A stretch of DNA of 64,000 bases from assembly GCA_943327755.2 (NCBI GenBank), contig CALPYF020000018.1, positions 16,419 through 80,418 of the forward strand, given 5' to 3'. The notes beneath the pieces are model-generated. The model saw only the letters and a list, made by a program, of their open reading frames with translations, ran no database searches and was not told the origin of the DNA. Position numbers and translations under genes: made by a program. The stretch is from Deinococcus hopiensis KR-140 (GTDB taxonomy: Bacteria; Deinococcota; Deinococci; Deinococcales; Deinococcaceae). Positions 52,720 to 62,777 of this stretch are shown here, piece by piece (within the stretch, counting starts at the first letter, position 1; every line of letters begins with the position of its first letter).

Positions 52720-53939
52720 AGCGTCAACCATCAACCATCAACCATCAACCATCAACCGGCGGCCGCCTGACCGACCGACTCCTGAACGTCCGTAAACGCC
52801 GCGCCCTCGGCTGGGCCGCCCTGGCCTACGCCGGAGTGGTGCTGGCGGGCGCGCTGGTGGGGGCGGACATCACCCTGCGGAGTAAGACGCGCTGGGTGAA
52901 GGGTGTGTTCGTGCCGGTGGGTCGGCGCGGGAATGAGGTGTACCTGCCCGCCAGTGCCGAGACGCTGTCGCGCGGTCCCATCGGGATCGTGCCGCTGCTC
53001 CCGAACAAGGGGCACGCGGTGCTGGGCGAACGGAAGGTCGTCGGCACCCTGGTGCGCCGCGAGGTGCAGGAGGAACGCGGCGTGCTGCCCAACGGCGCGC
53101 TCGCGTGGGCCAGCACGTTCGTGTACAACGGCACGCCCGCCCAGCTGGGCGTCGAGTTCGAGGACACGAACGTGCACACGCCGCTGGGCGACATGCCTGC
53201 GTGGCACATCCCCCCCAGCGGCGACACCCCGGGCCGCGCGGACGCCGTCGTGATCGTCATCCATGGGCACGGCGGACAGCGCGCCCAGGCGCTGCGGATG
53301 CTGCCCGCACTGCGGCGCACCGGGGCGGGCAGCCTGTTCGTCACGTTCCGCAACGCGCACGGCGCGCCCCGCAGCGAGAGCGGCTACCTGACCCTGGGCG
53401 ACCAGGAAGCCGAGGACGTCATCAGCGCCCTGCACTGGGCGCAGGGGGCCGGGTACAGGCGAGCCGTGCTGTACGGCTTCAGCATGGGCGGCAACATTGC
53501 CCTCAGCGCCCTGCGCGAACGGCACCAGCCGTACCCCATTCCCGTCACGGGCGTCATGCTCGACTGCCCCGCGCTGGACTGGCGGGCCACCATCCTCTCC
53601 CAGGGCCAACGCTTCGGCCTCCCCCCCTTCCTCGCCCGGCACGTCGCCACCTTCACCCAGTGGGTCGTGACACGCCGCAGCGGCCAGGACTTCGACACCG
53701 TCGACCAGATCCGCGCCGCACCCAGCTTCAACCTCCCCATCCTCATGTGGCACGGCACGCGCGACCGCACCATCCCCATCGCGCAGGCCGACGCCCTGGC
53801 CGCCGCCCGCCCCGACCTCATCGAATACCACCGGGTCGAAGGCGGCAAACACATTCGCGTGTGGAACATCAACCCCGAACAGTACGACGCGCAGCTCGAC
53901 ACCTTCATCGGCAAAGTCCTGCCAGAGGTGGAAGGGTGA
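52716..53939 (+). CDS. Membrane-anchored alpha/beta hydrolase
   Basis: 407 aa. The first 16 codons run through a heptamer array (QPSTINHQPST), then a basic stretch (RKRRALG) and one transmembrane helix (WAALAYAGVVLAGALVGADI). The hydrolase domain has VIVIHGHGGQ (oxyanion), LYGFSMGGN (nucleophile GFSMG), HGTRDRTIP (Asp) and a C-terminal GGKH (His). No alternative ATG/GTG start exists before the membrane helix, so the repeat is probably translated. GTGA overlap with the next gene. Confidence 0.82.
   Translation: MKRQPSTINHQPSTGGRLTDRLLNVRKRRALGWAALAYAGVVLAGALVGADITLRSKTRWVKGVFVPVGRRGNEVYLPASAETLSRGPIGIVPLLPNKGHAVLGERKVVGTLVRREVQEERGVLPNGALAWASTFVYNGTPAQLGVEFEDTNVHTPLGDMPAWHIPPSGDTPGRADAVVIVIHGHGGQRAQALRMLPALRRTGAGSLFVTFRNAHGAPRSESGYLTLGDQEAEDVISALHWAQGAGYRRAVLYGFSMGGNIALSALRERHQPYPIPVTGVMLDCPALDWRATILSQGQRFGLPPFLARHVATFTQWVVTRRSGQDFDTVDQIRAAPSFNLPILMWHGTRDRTIPIAQADALAAARPDLIEYHRVEGGKHIRVWNINPEQYDAQLDTFIGKVLPEVEG
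52724..52757 (+). repeat. Heptamer array TCAACCA x5, inside coding sequence
   Basis: Four perfect TCAACCA units and a fifth (TCAACC followed by G). Right flank of the four-helix-bundle gene, opposite in orientation to 52307-52334. Since 7 is not a multiple of 3, copy changes shift the hydrolase frame; three units equal seven codons. Confidence 0.9.
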
Positions 53940-54482
53940 GCGAAGTTGACCCCAATCGACTGATGTTTGAAGGACTCGACACCCTCTGGGCAGGGTTTAC
54001 GCGGAGTCCGCTGGGACAGCCGTTGGCGTTGCAGAACGCTGGGCTGTGCAGCATCAGTGGAAATACCGGGTTCCGTTCGTGGGCCGGGGAGGGTAACTTC
54101 TACGGTCACTCGTATGTTGAGTTGACTCGTGACGATGGAGCAAAGTTCATGTGGAACCTGGGCGTTCTCTATGAGCAGGGATCGAACGATGGAGAGGCCT
54201 GGGAACAAGGCGGTGCCTATGCTTACGTCGCAGTCAATCCAGGCCAAGACGAAGGGTGGATGGCCCTGTACACCATAGGAAGCGTGGCGTTGCCTGCCGC
54301 TTCCTTTAAACTCACAGATCTTGTTGAATTTGCTCGTCATATTGCAGATCTGGCTGAAAAATGCCTTGATGATCTGGAATATGCATTTCAGTCCAAATCG
54401 TTCGATCATCTTCTTATGCTCGGCCGGGAAAGAAATGGTGGACACGATCAGTGGACAACAAATCCCTTAAGGAGTGAATACT

Positions 54483-54490
<8 letters not shown>
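53936..54490 (+). CDS. Hypothetical protein, low-GC, coupled to hydrolase
   Basis: 184 aa from GTG 53936, which overlaps the hydrolase stop (GTGA). Not recognised. [25 protein letters not shown] and [25 protein letters not shown] read like a compact beta domain; residues 120-165 form acidic helices. The second half is clearly less GC-rich than the rest of the window, with A/T-ending codons, which suggests recent transfer. The 3' end overlaps the thiolase start by 8 nt. Immunity-like or phage-like proteins have such features; no proof. Confidence 0.6.
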
Positions 54491-55676
<1,186 letters not shown>

Positions 55677-55689
55677 CCCGAGCCGTGTA

Positions 55690-55727
55690 GAAGCAGGGCA
55701 CCCGCCGGGAAGGGGGTGCCCTGCTTC
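55690..55727 (+). terminator. Terminator after the thiolase gene
   Basis: 14-bp perfect stem (55690-55703 with 55714-55727), then TTTAG. Confidence 0.85.
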
Positions 55728-55737
55728 TTTAGTTGGT

Positions 55738-56595
55738 TCAGCGCTTGGTGAACCGGCTGGCGTTCAGGATCGCGGCGGCGTTCACGGGGCGAGGCTGGAC
55801 GCTCAGGCTGCCCAGGGTACGCTGCACGGCGAGGCGCTGGATGGTCGTGGCAGTACGCGTGGCGGTCATCTGCGGCACCTCGGTGGACACCTGAAGCATG
55901 ACGATGGCGACGTTCTGGACGGGGGTATTGCTGCCGTCGAAGGTGCCGCCGCCGCCGATGAACGCCGTGTAGGACTTCCCGTCGCTCAGCTTCTCGACGC
56001 TGAATTTCCCGTCGAGATCCTCACCGGCGAAGTACAGGTTCGAGTTCAGTTCGAAGGCCGTTTCCAGTTTCGTCTTGCTACTGATGTTGCCCAGCAGGGT
56101 CAGGCCAGTGCGGGTCAGGGCTTCGTTGGCGTACCCGCCGAGGGCCACGCTGCCGTCGGTATCGACATTCTCGTCGTCGTACACCGCGACGCCGTAGTCC
56201 AGCAGGGTGTTCGCAGAGTCGTAGATGCCCCATTCCCACACGCCCTGGTTCAGGGTGGTGACGTTGAACACGGCGCTGGTGCTCACGTTACCTTTGGTGT
56301 CGTAGGCCTTCGCGGTGAAGCCGGTGCGGTCGTCGTTCAGGACGTTGACCGTGTACTCGTAGGGCGCCGTGGTGTCGGTGTCCTTCAGCACGCCCTTCTG
56401 GTAGAACTCGACCCTGCTGACGCCGCTGGTGTCGGTCGCGCTGGCCGTGATCGTGACGTCACTGTCCTGATTGGAGGTGCTCTGGGTCAGGGTGAGCTGC
56501 GGGCCGGTGGTGTCGGGGGTGTTCGCGGTCTGGTCACCGCCACAGGCGGTCATGAGGGTGGCGGTCAGGAGCAGGAAGGGAGCGGCAAGTTTCAC
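55738..56595 (-). CDS. Ig-fold lipoprotein
   Basis: 285 aa from GTG 56595. FLLLTATLMTACGG is a lipoprotein signal with Cys about residue 18. Residues 30-120 form an Ig-like domain (SDVTITASATDTSGVSRVEFYQKGVL, a Big-type repeat). The rest is a beta-rich domain with GVWEWGIYDSANTLL and LYFAGEDLDGKF that I do not recognise. GTG chosen because TACAGT lies 7 nt upstream, the leaderless pattern; an earlier start would not fit this. Surface-exposed; role unknown. Confidence 0.75.
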   Translation of the reverse strand: MKLAAPFLLLTATLMTACGGDQTANTPDTTGPQLTLTQSTSNQDSDVTITASATDTSGVSRVEFYQKGVLKDTDTTAPYEYTVNVLNDDRTGFTAKAYDTKGNVSTSAVFNVTTLNQGVWEWGIYDSANTLLDYGVAVYDDENVDTDGSVALGGYANEALTRTGLTLLGNISSKTKLETAFELNSNLYFAGEDLDGKFSVEKLSDGKSYTAFIGGGGTFDGSNTPVQNVAIVMLQVSTEVPQMTATRTATTIQRLAVQRTLGSLSVQPRPVNAAAILNASRFTKR

Positions 56596-56602
56596 GAGGG
56601 TC

Positions 56603-56608
56603 ACTGTA
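56603..56608 (-). promoter_or_regulatory. -10 box TACAGT of the lipoprotein gene
   Basis: TACAGT on the minus strand, 7 nt before GTG 56595. Confidence 0.5.
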
Positions 56609-56689
56609 GGGTGGCCCCGGCCTCTCATGTGGCGCACGCTGGGCATCCCCCCCGCTGTTCACCTGACATTAAGATTCTGATCAAGGCGG

Positions 56690-56810
56690 GGTCTATTCCT
56701 TTAAGATGTAAAGCAAGTTCGTCGCTTCGGTGCGGCGGGGTGCGGTTCCCATAGGCCGCCGGGGTGGAGTCAGGTCAAGTTGGCCTGACTCCATGCCTTT
56801 TGCTTTTCGC
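56690..56810 (+). promoter_or_regulatory. Structured leader upstream of the Na+/H+ antiporter
   Basis: About 120 nt without coding bias containing a TTTA-agatg-TAAA hairpin, a stem CGGCGG/CCGCCG (56733-56738 with 56756-56761) enclosing GGTGCGGTTCCCATAGG, and then a terminator-like hairpin with a U-rich tail. Arrangement as in a riboswitch: aptamer-like part, then terminator, then the gene's ribosome site. Confidence 0.5.
56766..56792 (+). terminator. Attenuator hairpin before the antiporter
   Basis: GGAGTCAGG / CCTGACTCC perfect 9-bp stem, 9-nt loop, followed by a pyrimidine-rich tail with T-runs (about 56796-56815). Confidence 0.7.
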
Positions 56811-56835
56811 TCTTTCAGGTGTGGAGGTGATCGTG

Positions 56836-58080
56836 ATGTTCAAGGGATTGGGTTGGCGTGCGGCGCTGCCGCTGGGCGTGCTGCTGTCGGGCGGCGCGCT
56901 GGCGGCGAGTTCGGCGGGAACGGCGGATCTGCTGTTCGGGCTGTTCTGGGTGGTGCTGGCGGCGGCGGTGTTCGGGACGGTGGCCTCGAAGCTGGGTATC
57001 CCGGCGGTGGTGGGGCAGGTGCTGGCCGGGATTCTGATCGGGCCGAGCGTGCTGAGTCTGGTCCGCCCGGACGAGTTCCTGCTCAGCCTCGCGGAGCTGG
57101 GAGCGGTGTTCCTGCTGTTCATGGTGGGCCTGGAGACCCGCTTCCGGGATCTGCTGTCGGTGGGGAAGGAGGCGCTGCTGGTGGCGGTGCTGGGCATCGC
57201 GTTCCCGCTGGCGCTGGGCTTCGGTTTCGGGCTGTGGCAGGGGCAGGAGAACGTCAGTGCGCTGTTCGTGGGGACAGCCCTGGTGGCGACGTCGGTGGGC
57301 ATCACCGCGAAGGTGTTGCAGGAGATGGGTGTGCTGGACGCCCGGTTCGCGCAGGTGATCCTGGGGGCGGCCGTCATCGACGACATCCTGGGCCTGACGC
57401 TGCTGGCGGTCGTGAGTGGCCTGGGGGCCGGTGAGAGCATGAGCGCCGCGCAGGTCGGCCTGATCCTGGGCCTCAGCGTGGGCTTCGTGGCGCTGGTGCT
57501 CGCGCTGGGCATTCCGCTCATCCGACGTTTCCAGCCCAGATTGCAGAACCTGAGCCTGTCACGCATGTTCAACGTGGCGATCGTGGTGGGCCTGGGCGTG
57601 GCCGCGCTGAGCACCGTGGCGGGCCTCGCGCCGATCATCGGGGCGTTCCTCGCGGGCATGGTCCTGGCCGAGGTGAAGGACGAGGTGGAGTTCGAATCGA
57701 AGGTGCACGCGCTGGAGTCCTTCCTTGCCCCCGTCTTCTTCGTGGTGGTGGGCTTGCAGCTGGATCTGGGCGTGCTGGGTGACCCGGTCGTGATCGTCGC
57801 GGGCCTGATCCTGACGGTGCTGGCCGTGATCGGTAAGGTCGCGGGCGGCCTGATCGGTGCGCGCAGCATGGGCGGGCGGCAGTCGCTGCTGGTCGGCGTG
57901 GGCATGGTCCCACGCGGCGAGGTCGGATTGATCGTCGCCAGCCTGGGCCTCGCGGCGGGCGTGATCGGCAAGCAGGTGTACGCGGAGGTACTCCTCATGG
58001 TCCTTCTGACGACCGTGCTGGCGCCGCTGGTGCTGCGCGCCCTGGCCCCCCGCCCGGAACGGGACGCACCCGTCGCCTGA
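56836..58080 (+). CDS. NapA-like Na+(K+)/H+ antiporter (CPA2)
   Basis: 414 aa, about 12-13 transmembrane helices. [22 protein letters not shown] is the CPA2 signature; [16 protein letters not shown] holds the Asp-Asp ion-binding pair as in Thermus NapA, indicating electrogenic Na+/H+ exchange. [14 protein letters not shown] and [12 protein letters not shown] are further typical helices. The KTN/TrkA domain of KefB is absent. ATG 56836 with GGAGGTGA upstream. A structured attenuator-like leader suggests RNA-level control. Confidence 0.9.
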   Translation: MFKGLGWRAALPLGVLLSGGALAASSAGTADLLFGLFWVVLAAAVFGTVASKLGIPAVVGQVLAGILIGPSVLSLVRPDEFLLSLAELGAVFLLFMVGLETRFRDLLSVGKEALLVAVLGIAFPLALGFGFGLWQGQENVSALFVGTALVATSVGITAKVLQEMGVLDARFAQVILGAAVIDDILGLTLLAVVSGLGAGESMSAAQVGLILGLSVGFVALVLALGIPLIRRFQPRLQNLSLSRMFNVAIVVGLGVAALSTVAGLAPIIGAFLAGMVLAEVKDEVEFESKVHALESFLAPVFFVVVGLQLDLGVLGDPVVIVAGLILTVLAVIGKVAGGLIGARSMGGRQSLLVGVGMVPRGEVGLIVASLGLAAGVIGKQVYAEVLLMVLLTTVLAPLVLRALAPRPERDAPVA

Positions 58081-58149
58081 GTCGCGCGGAGTGGGGGAGG
58101 GGGACGTCCAGTGGGGCGTGCACCCTCCCGCATTTTCCCGCCCGTGCGG

Positions 58150-58155
58150 TACCCT
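58150..58155 (+). promoter_or_regulatory. -10 box TACCCT of the rRNA methyltransferase gene
   Basis: TACCCT, 6 nt, ATG 58162. Confidence 0.5.
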
Positions 58156-58161
58156 GGAGGG

Positions 58162-59370
58162 ATGCCGGACGTTCCCGCCGCCCCCACCCGTTCCCGCCTG
58201 AGGTTGCGGGTGTCCCCCGCTGCCGAGGCGCACGTGCGCGCCGGGCACCCCTGGGTGTACGAGTCCAGCCTGCGCGCCCAGAACCGTGACGGCGACGCGG
58301 GTGAACTCGCCGTGATCTACGACCGCCGCGACCGCTTCCTGGCGATCGGCCTGTTTGACCCGGACAGCCCGCTGCGGGTGAGGGTGCTACACCAGGGCAC
58401 CCCCGCCACGCTGGACGACGCGTGGTGGGCCGGGCGACTGGACGAGGCGCTGCTGCGCCGCGCGCCGCTCTTCGGCCCGGACACCGACGGGTACCGCGTC
58501 GTGAACGGCGAATCAGACGGCTTCCCCGGGCTGGTCGTGGACCGCTACGCGAGCACGCTGGTCGTGAAGCTGTACACCGCCGCGTGGTTCCCGCACCTGG
58601 AGCGCATGCTGGGACTCCTCGCCGAGCGCTTCCCGGAGTTCGCGCTGGTGCTGCGCCTGAGCCGCAACATCCAGACCCGCGCCCGCGAGGAGGGCCTGTT
58701 CGACGGGCAGCTCCTCGCCGGGAGTGTCGGGAGCGGCACCGTCGTCTTCCACGAGACCGGACTGGCCTTCGAGGCGGAGGTCCTGCGCGGCCAGAAGACC
58801 GGGTTCTTCCTCGACCAGCGTGACAACCGCCGCCGCGTCGAGAAGTACGCCCGGGGGCGGCGGGTCCTGAACGCCTTCTCGTTCAGCGGCGGCTTCAGCC
58901 TGTACGCCGCGCGGGGCGGGGCGGCGCACGTCGTCAGTCTCGACATCAGCGCGCATGCGCTGGACAGCGCGGGGCGCAATTACGCCCTGAACCCGAAACT
59001 CACCGCCCCGCACGAGACCGTCCAGGCCGACGTGTTCGAATGGCTGGCCGACACCGACCGGGACTTCGACCTCGTGATCCTCGACCCGCCCTCCCTGGCC
59101 CGCCGCGAGACGGAACGGGCGGGCGCGATCCGCGCGTACGGGAAACTCGCCGCCGACGGCATCCGCCGCCTCGCGCCCGGCGGCATCCTCCTGAGCGCCT
59201 CGTGCTCCGCGCACGTCACCGCCGAGGAATTCTGGGACGCCGTCCGCGACGCCGCCACCCGCTCGGGGCGCAAGTGGCGCGAACTGCACACCAGCCAGCA
59301 CGCCCCCGACCACCACGCGACCTTCGCGGAAGCGCAGTACCTCAAGGCCATCTTCATCCAGTTCGACTGA
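58162..59370 (+). CDS. RlmI-type class I SAM-dependent rRNA methyltransferase
   Basis: 402 aa. N-terminal PUA domain ([23 protein letters not shown]), EEHD central domain, and a Rossmann MTase: [18 protein letters not shown] (SAM motif I), [25 protein letters not shown] (motif IV) and LSASCSAHV (Cys). COG1092 family, which methylates cytosine-5 in 23S rRNA (RlmI, m5C1962); the exact site here is inferred. Leaderless promoter. Confidence 0.88.
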   Translation: MPDVPAAPTRSRLRLRVSPAAEAHVRAGHPWVYESSLRAQNRDGDAGELAVIYDRRDRFLAIGLFDPDSPLRVRVLHQGTPATLDDAWWAGRLDEALLRRAPLFGPDTDGYRVVNGESDGFPGLVVDRYASTLVVKLYTAAWFPHLERMLGLLAERFPEFALVLRLSRNIQTRAREEGLFDGQLLAGSVGSGTVVFHETGLAFEAEVLRGQKTGFFLDQRDNRRRVEKYARGRRVLNAFSFSGGFSLYAARGGAAHVVSLDISAHALDSAGRNYALNPKLTAPHETVQADVFEWLADTDRDFDLVILDPPSLARRETERAGAIRAYGKLAADGIRRLAPGGILLSASCSAHVTAEEFWDAVRDAATRSGRKWRELHTSQHAPDHHATFAEAQYLKAIFIQFD

Positions 59371-59410
59371 CCCGGACCGGTGTGGTGGACTGCCGCATGC
59401 GGACAGGGCG

Positions 59411-59845
59411 TTGGTGGGCTGCAAGGGGACGGGTGCGGCGCTGTGCCTCCTGCTGGGCGTGGCGGGCGCGCAGGGCTGCCCGCCGGGCCAGGAAGCGCGC
59501 CTGACCCGGACCGGTCACGTGCTGGAGGCCGCGCAACTGCGCTGGCAGAGGGCCGCCCCAGCGGGCTACACCTTCACCCTGTACCGGGTTCAGGCCACGA
59601 ACAGCGAGACGAGGGTGCTGACCGGGCCGCAGGTGCGGGGCAGCCCAGGTCCCGTTGAAGGGCTCTTCGGCGAGGTGGAGGCCATGCTCGACAGGGCCCG
59701 CGACGCCCCCACCTTCTGTTTCGAGGTGGCGGCCGTGTTCGACTGGCGGTATGGGTACCCGGTCAGGGTGTGGTTCTGGTCGCCGGTGGACGGCACGCGG
59801 CACCTGACCTACCGGGAGATCTCGGCCTTCCAGCCCCGACCCTGA
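59411..59845 (+). CDS. DUF6174-like secreted small protein
   Basis: 144 aa from TTG 59411 (GTG 59414 is the alternative). A signal-like N-terminus GAALCLLLGVAGAQG, then a beta domain with W....P.GYTFTLYR, TVEGLFGEVEAML and FDWRYGYPVRVWFWSP...YREISAF. The pattern matches small DUF6174 proteins. Three or four Cys in mature sequence. Function unknown. It overlaps no neighbour; spacing to the dinB gene is 32 nt. Confidence 0.6.
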   Translation: MVGCKGTGAALCLLLGVAGAQGCPPGQEARLTRTGHVLEAAQLRWQRAAPAGYTFTLYRVQATNSETRVLTGPQVRGSPGPVEGLFGEVEAMLDRARDAPTFCFEVAAVFDWRYGYPVRVWFWSPVDGTRHLTYREISAFQPRP

Positions 59846-59865
59846 CCCCACCGGTCGCTGCGCTC

Positions 59866-59871
59866 TAGCAT
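59866..59871 (+). promoter_or_regulatory. -10 box TAGCAT of dinB
   Basis: TAGCAT, 6 nt, GTG 59878; leaderless. Confidence 0.5.
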
Positions 59872-59877
59872 GGGCGG

Positions 59878-60951
59878 GTGCCTGCGCCCCGCAAGATCAT
59901 TCACGTGGACATGGATGCGTTCTACGCGTCGGTGGAGCAGCGGGATGACGCGCGGCTGCGGGGGCGGCCCGTGGCGGTCGCGTGGGGCGGGCGGCGCTCG
60001 GTGGTCCTGACCGCCAGTTACGAGGCGCGGCCGTTCGGGGTGCGGTCGGCGATGCCGCTGTACCGCGCGCTGGAACGCTGCCCGGACCTGGTGGTGGTGG
60101 AGCCGAGGTTCGAGGCGTACCGGGAGGTGAGTGCGCAGATCCGCGCGGTATTCGCCGTGTTCACGCCGCTGGTGGAGCCGCTGTCGCTGGACGAGGCGTA
60201 CCTGGACGTGACCGCCCCGCTGATGGGCGGGCCGAGTGCGACGCTCATCGCGCAGGCGATCCGGCGGCAGATCCGCGCGGGGACGGGCCTGACGGCGACG
60301 GCGGGCGTGAGCGTGAACAAGTTCCTGGCGAAACTCGCCAGCGGACTGCACAAGCCCGACGGGCTGACCGTGATCCTGCCCGCTCAGGTGGACGCGCTGC
60401 TGGCCGCGCTGCCGGTCGGGGACTTTCACGGGATCGGCCCGGCGACCGCCGCGAAGCTGGCCGGGATGGGCATCCATACGGGCGCGGACCTGCGCGCAGC
60501 GGACCCGGCCGCCCTGACGGCGCGGTTCGGGGTGCACGGCGCGCACTTCTCGCGGATCGCGCGGGGCCTGGATGACCGGCCGGTCGAACCGGACCGCCCG
60601 CACCGCAGCGTGGGCACCGAGGAGACGTACGGGCACGATCTGCGCGGCGTGGACGCTGTGGCGGCGCGCCTGCCCGTGCTGGCGCAGGGTGTGGAGCGCC
60701 GCCTGGAGCGGGCCGGGCTGGCCGCGCGGACGGTGGTGCTGAAACTGAAGTTCGACGATCGCAGCGTCCTCACGCGCCGGGTCACCCTCCCGCTGCCCGT
60801 TCACGCCGCGCCGGAGCTGGCCCGCGCCGCCGCGCGTCTGCTGACGCCGGAGCTGCTCTCGGGGCGGGGCGTGCGGCTGGCGGGCATCACGGCGGCGGGA
60901 CTGGTCCCGGCGGGGCAGCTGCCCACGCAACCGCTGCTGCTGGGCGAATAG
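59878..60951 (+). CDS. dinB: DNA polymerase IV (DinB), Y-family
   Basis: 357 aa. IIHVDMDAFYASVEQRD and PLSLDEAYLDVT carry the three catalytic acids; SVNKFLAKLASGLHKPDG and PVGDFHGIGPATAAKLAGMGI form the palm/thumb HhH; the little-finger domain extends to about 330. No clear beta-clamp box (QxxLxL) is visible at the extreme C-terminus, though QPLLLGE is close. Translesion synthesis. No LexA-like palindrome was found in the short promoter. Confidence 0.93.
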   Translation: MPAPRKIIHVDMDAFYASVEQRDDARLRGRPVAVAWGGRRSVVLTASYEARPFGVRSAMPLYRALERCPDLVVVEPRFEAYREVSAQIRAVFAVFTPLVEPLSLDEAYLDVTAPLMGGPSATLIAQAIRRQIRAGTGLTATAGVSVNKFLAKLASGLHKPDGLTVILPAQVDALLAALPVGDFHGIGPATAAKLAGMGIHTGADLRAADPAALTARFGVHGAHFSRIARGLDDRPVEPDRPHRSVGTEETYGHDLRGVDAVAARLPVLAQGVERRLERAGLAARTVVLKLKFDDRSVLTRRVTLPLPVHAAPELARAAARLLTPELLSGRGVRLAGITAAGLVPAGQLPTQPLLLGE

Positions 60952-60964
60952 GGCACAGGGGGGG

Positions 60965-60970
60965 TAGAGT
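60965..60970 (+). promoter_or_regulatory. -10 box TAGAGT of the HAD gene
   Basis: TAGAGT, 6 nt, GTG 60977. Confidence 0.5.
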
Positions 60971-60976
60971 CGGGCG

Positions 60977-61687
60977 GTGACCCTGCCCCTGCGCGCCGTG
61001 ATCTTCGACCTGGACGACACACTGTTCGACGACACGAGTTGCACGCACGTGGGCCTGCGCGCCCTGAGTGACCGGCACGCTCTGGGCGTTTCGCCTGCCG
61101 AGCTGTTCGCGCGGCACGCGGCGCACATCCGCGCCATCGACCCGCTGCTGTTCCGGGGCGAACTGACCGCGCACGGCGCGCGGGTGCTGCGCTTCACGCG
61201 CCTCCTGACCGACCTGGGCGTGCCGGATGCGGACGGCGAGGCGGCGACCGTCACGTACCGGGAGGCGTACCGCGCCGCCTGGGCGCCCCTGCCCGGCGCG
61301 GCGGACGTGCTGCGGGACCTGCGCGCCGCCGGACTGCGGCTGGCGGTCTTGACGAACTACGTGCGCGAGGTGCAGGCCCTGAAACTCGCGCACTTCGGCC
61401 TGGACGCCCTGGTGGACGCGGTGCTGTGCGTCGAGGAGGTCCCGGCGGCGAAACCCGACCCGCGCGCGTACCACGCCGCCTGCGCCGCGCTGGCCGTCAC
61501 CCCTGCCGAAGCGGTCATGGTAGGGGACTCCTGGGAAAAGGACGTGCAGGGCGCCCGCCGCGCCGGACTGCGGGCGGTGTGGGTGAACCGCGCAGGGACG
61601 ACCGGGCCCGACCCGGCCGTGCCGGTCGCCTCGCGGCTGGCCGACCTGCCCGCCGCGCTGGGCGTACCGGTCCTCACTCGCGGGTGA
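60977..61687 (+). CDS. HAD-superfamily hydrolase
   Basis: 236 aa. VIFDLDDTLFDD (motif I, Asp nucleophile and acid), LTNY (motif II), KPDPRAYH (motif III Lys) and VGDSWEKDVQGARRAG (motif IV). A helical cap lies between motifs I and II, so this is subclass I (phosphatase or haloacid-dehalogenase type). The substrate is unknown. GTG start with a leaderless promoter. The 3' end overlaps the convergent kdpD by 14 nt (61674-61687). Confidence 0.88.
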   Translation: MTLPLRAVIFDLDDTLFDDTSCTHVGLRALSDRHALGVSPAELFARHAAHIRAIDPLLFRGELTAHGARVLRFTRLLTDLGVPDADGEAATVTYREAYRAAWAPLPGAADVLRDLRAAGLRLAVLTNYVREVQALKLAHFGLDALVDAVLCVEEVPAAKPDPRAYHAACAALAVTPAEAVMVGDSWEKDVQGARRAGLRAVWVNRAGTTGPDPAVPVASRLADLPAALGVPVLTRG

Positions 61688-62744
61688 TGACGTACACGTC
61701 CACGTTGCGGGTCTGACGCAGCACGGCCCGGATGATGTCCCCCCGCAGGAATTCCTCCCAGCGGGAGCGGCTGCTCTCGCCCAGCACGACCTGCGTGGCC
61801 TGCGCGGCCTGCACGTGCCGGATCAGGGTGGCCGCCACGCCGCCCGCCGGGTCGAGCACGATGAATTCCCCCCCCAGCGCGACCGTGACCGCGCGGAAGG
61901 TGTCGAGCAGCCGCGCGCGTTCGGCACTGATCCGCTCGGACCGCACGGTCACGACCTGAAGGTCGGCGTGCAGGCGCTGCGCGAGCTGCCCGCCGCGGCG
62001 GATCAGGCGCGCGCCGGTCTCCTCGGCGGCCACGGCGACCACCACGCGCTCCTGCACGCCCAGGCCTGCCGCCAGACCGGCCGCGCCCTGCTCGACGACG
62101 TGCGCCACCTGCCGCAGCGCCAGTTCCCGCAGCGCCGTCAGGTTCGGCAGCGTGAAGAAGTTCGTCAGGGCGTGCTCGGCCCGCTCGGCGCCGTACACCG
62201 CGCCGGATCGCACCCGCTCGCGCAGGTCGGCGGGCGTCAGGTCCACGAGCACCAGTTCGTCCGCGCCGCGCAGCACGGCGTCCGGGATGCGCTCGCGGAC
62301 GCGCACGCCGGTCAGGCGCGCCACCGTGTCGTGCAGGGACTCCAGGTGCTGCACGTTCACGGTGGACAGCACGTTCACGCCCGCGTCCAGCAGGGCCTCG
62401 ACATCCATCCAGCGTTTCTCCCGCGCGCTGCCCGGCGCGTTCGAATGCGCCAGTTCATCCACGAGCACCACGTCCGGACGGCGCGTGGTCAGGCCCGCCA
62501 CGTCCAGTTCACCCAGCGTCACGCCGCCCCGCACGACCTCCAGCCGCGGGAAGACTGGCAGGCCCTCGGCAGCGGCCTGCGTGAACGCCCGCCCGTGCGT
62601 TTCCAGCACGCCGATCAGGGCGTCCTCGCCGCGCTCCAGGCGGTCGCGCAGTTCACTGAGCGCGCGGGTGGTCTTCCCGACCCCCGCCGCCATGCCCACG
62701 AACACCCGGTGCCGACCCCGCACGGGGCGGGCGACGCCGGGCAT
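61674..62744 (-). CDS. kdpD: Short KdpD (N-terminal KdpD plus Usp domain, no kinase)
   Basis: 356 aa compared with about 900 for E. coli KdpD. RVFVGMAAGVGKTTRALSELRDR is the KdpD Walker A, DVVLVDELAHSNAPGSAREKRWMDVEALLDAGVNVLSTVNVQHLESLHD the KdpD core. Residues about 220-356 are a Usp-like domain. There are no membrane helices and no H-box or ATPase of a histidine kinase. Such short KdpDs are known in Deinococcus and cyanobacteria. No kdpE in the window. Confidence 0.88.
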   Translation of the reverse strand: MPGVARPVRGRHRVFVGMAAGVGKTTRALSELRDRLERGEDALIGVLETHGRAFTQAAAEGLPVFPRLEVVRGGVTLGELDVAGLTTRRPDVVLVDELAHSNAPGSAREKRWMDVEALLDAGVNVLSTVNVQHLESLHDTVARLTGVRVRERIPDAVLRGADELVLVDLTPADLRERVRSGAVYGAERAEHALTNFFTLPNLTALRELALRQVAHVVEQGAAGLAAGLGVQERVVVAVAAEETGARLIRRGGQLAQRLHADLQVVTVRSERISAERARLLDTFRAVTVALGGEFIVLDPAGGVAATLIRHVQAAQATQVVLGESSRSRWEEFLRGDIIRAVLRQTRNVDVYVITRE

Positions 62745-62777
62745 CGCCAGCCGCTCGGGTTCAGGCGGCGTGACCGC

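Noticed and set aside
52724..52757. Heptamer repeat considered as a plasmid iteron/origin
   Set aside because: It lies within coding sequence, no replication initiator gene is near, and the context is a metabolic operon.
61674..62744. Truncated kdpD as a pseudogene or frameshift
   Set aside because: Short KdpDs are known in Deinococcus and cyanobacteria, the frame ends cleanly, and a convergent gene follows at once.
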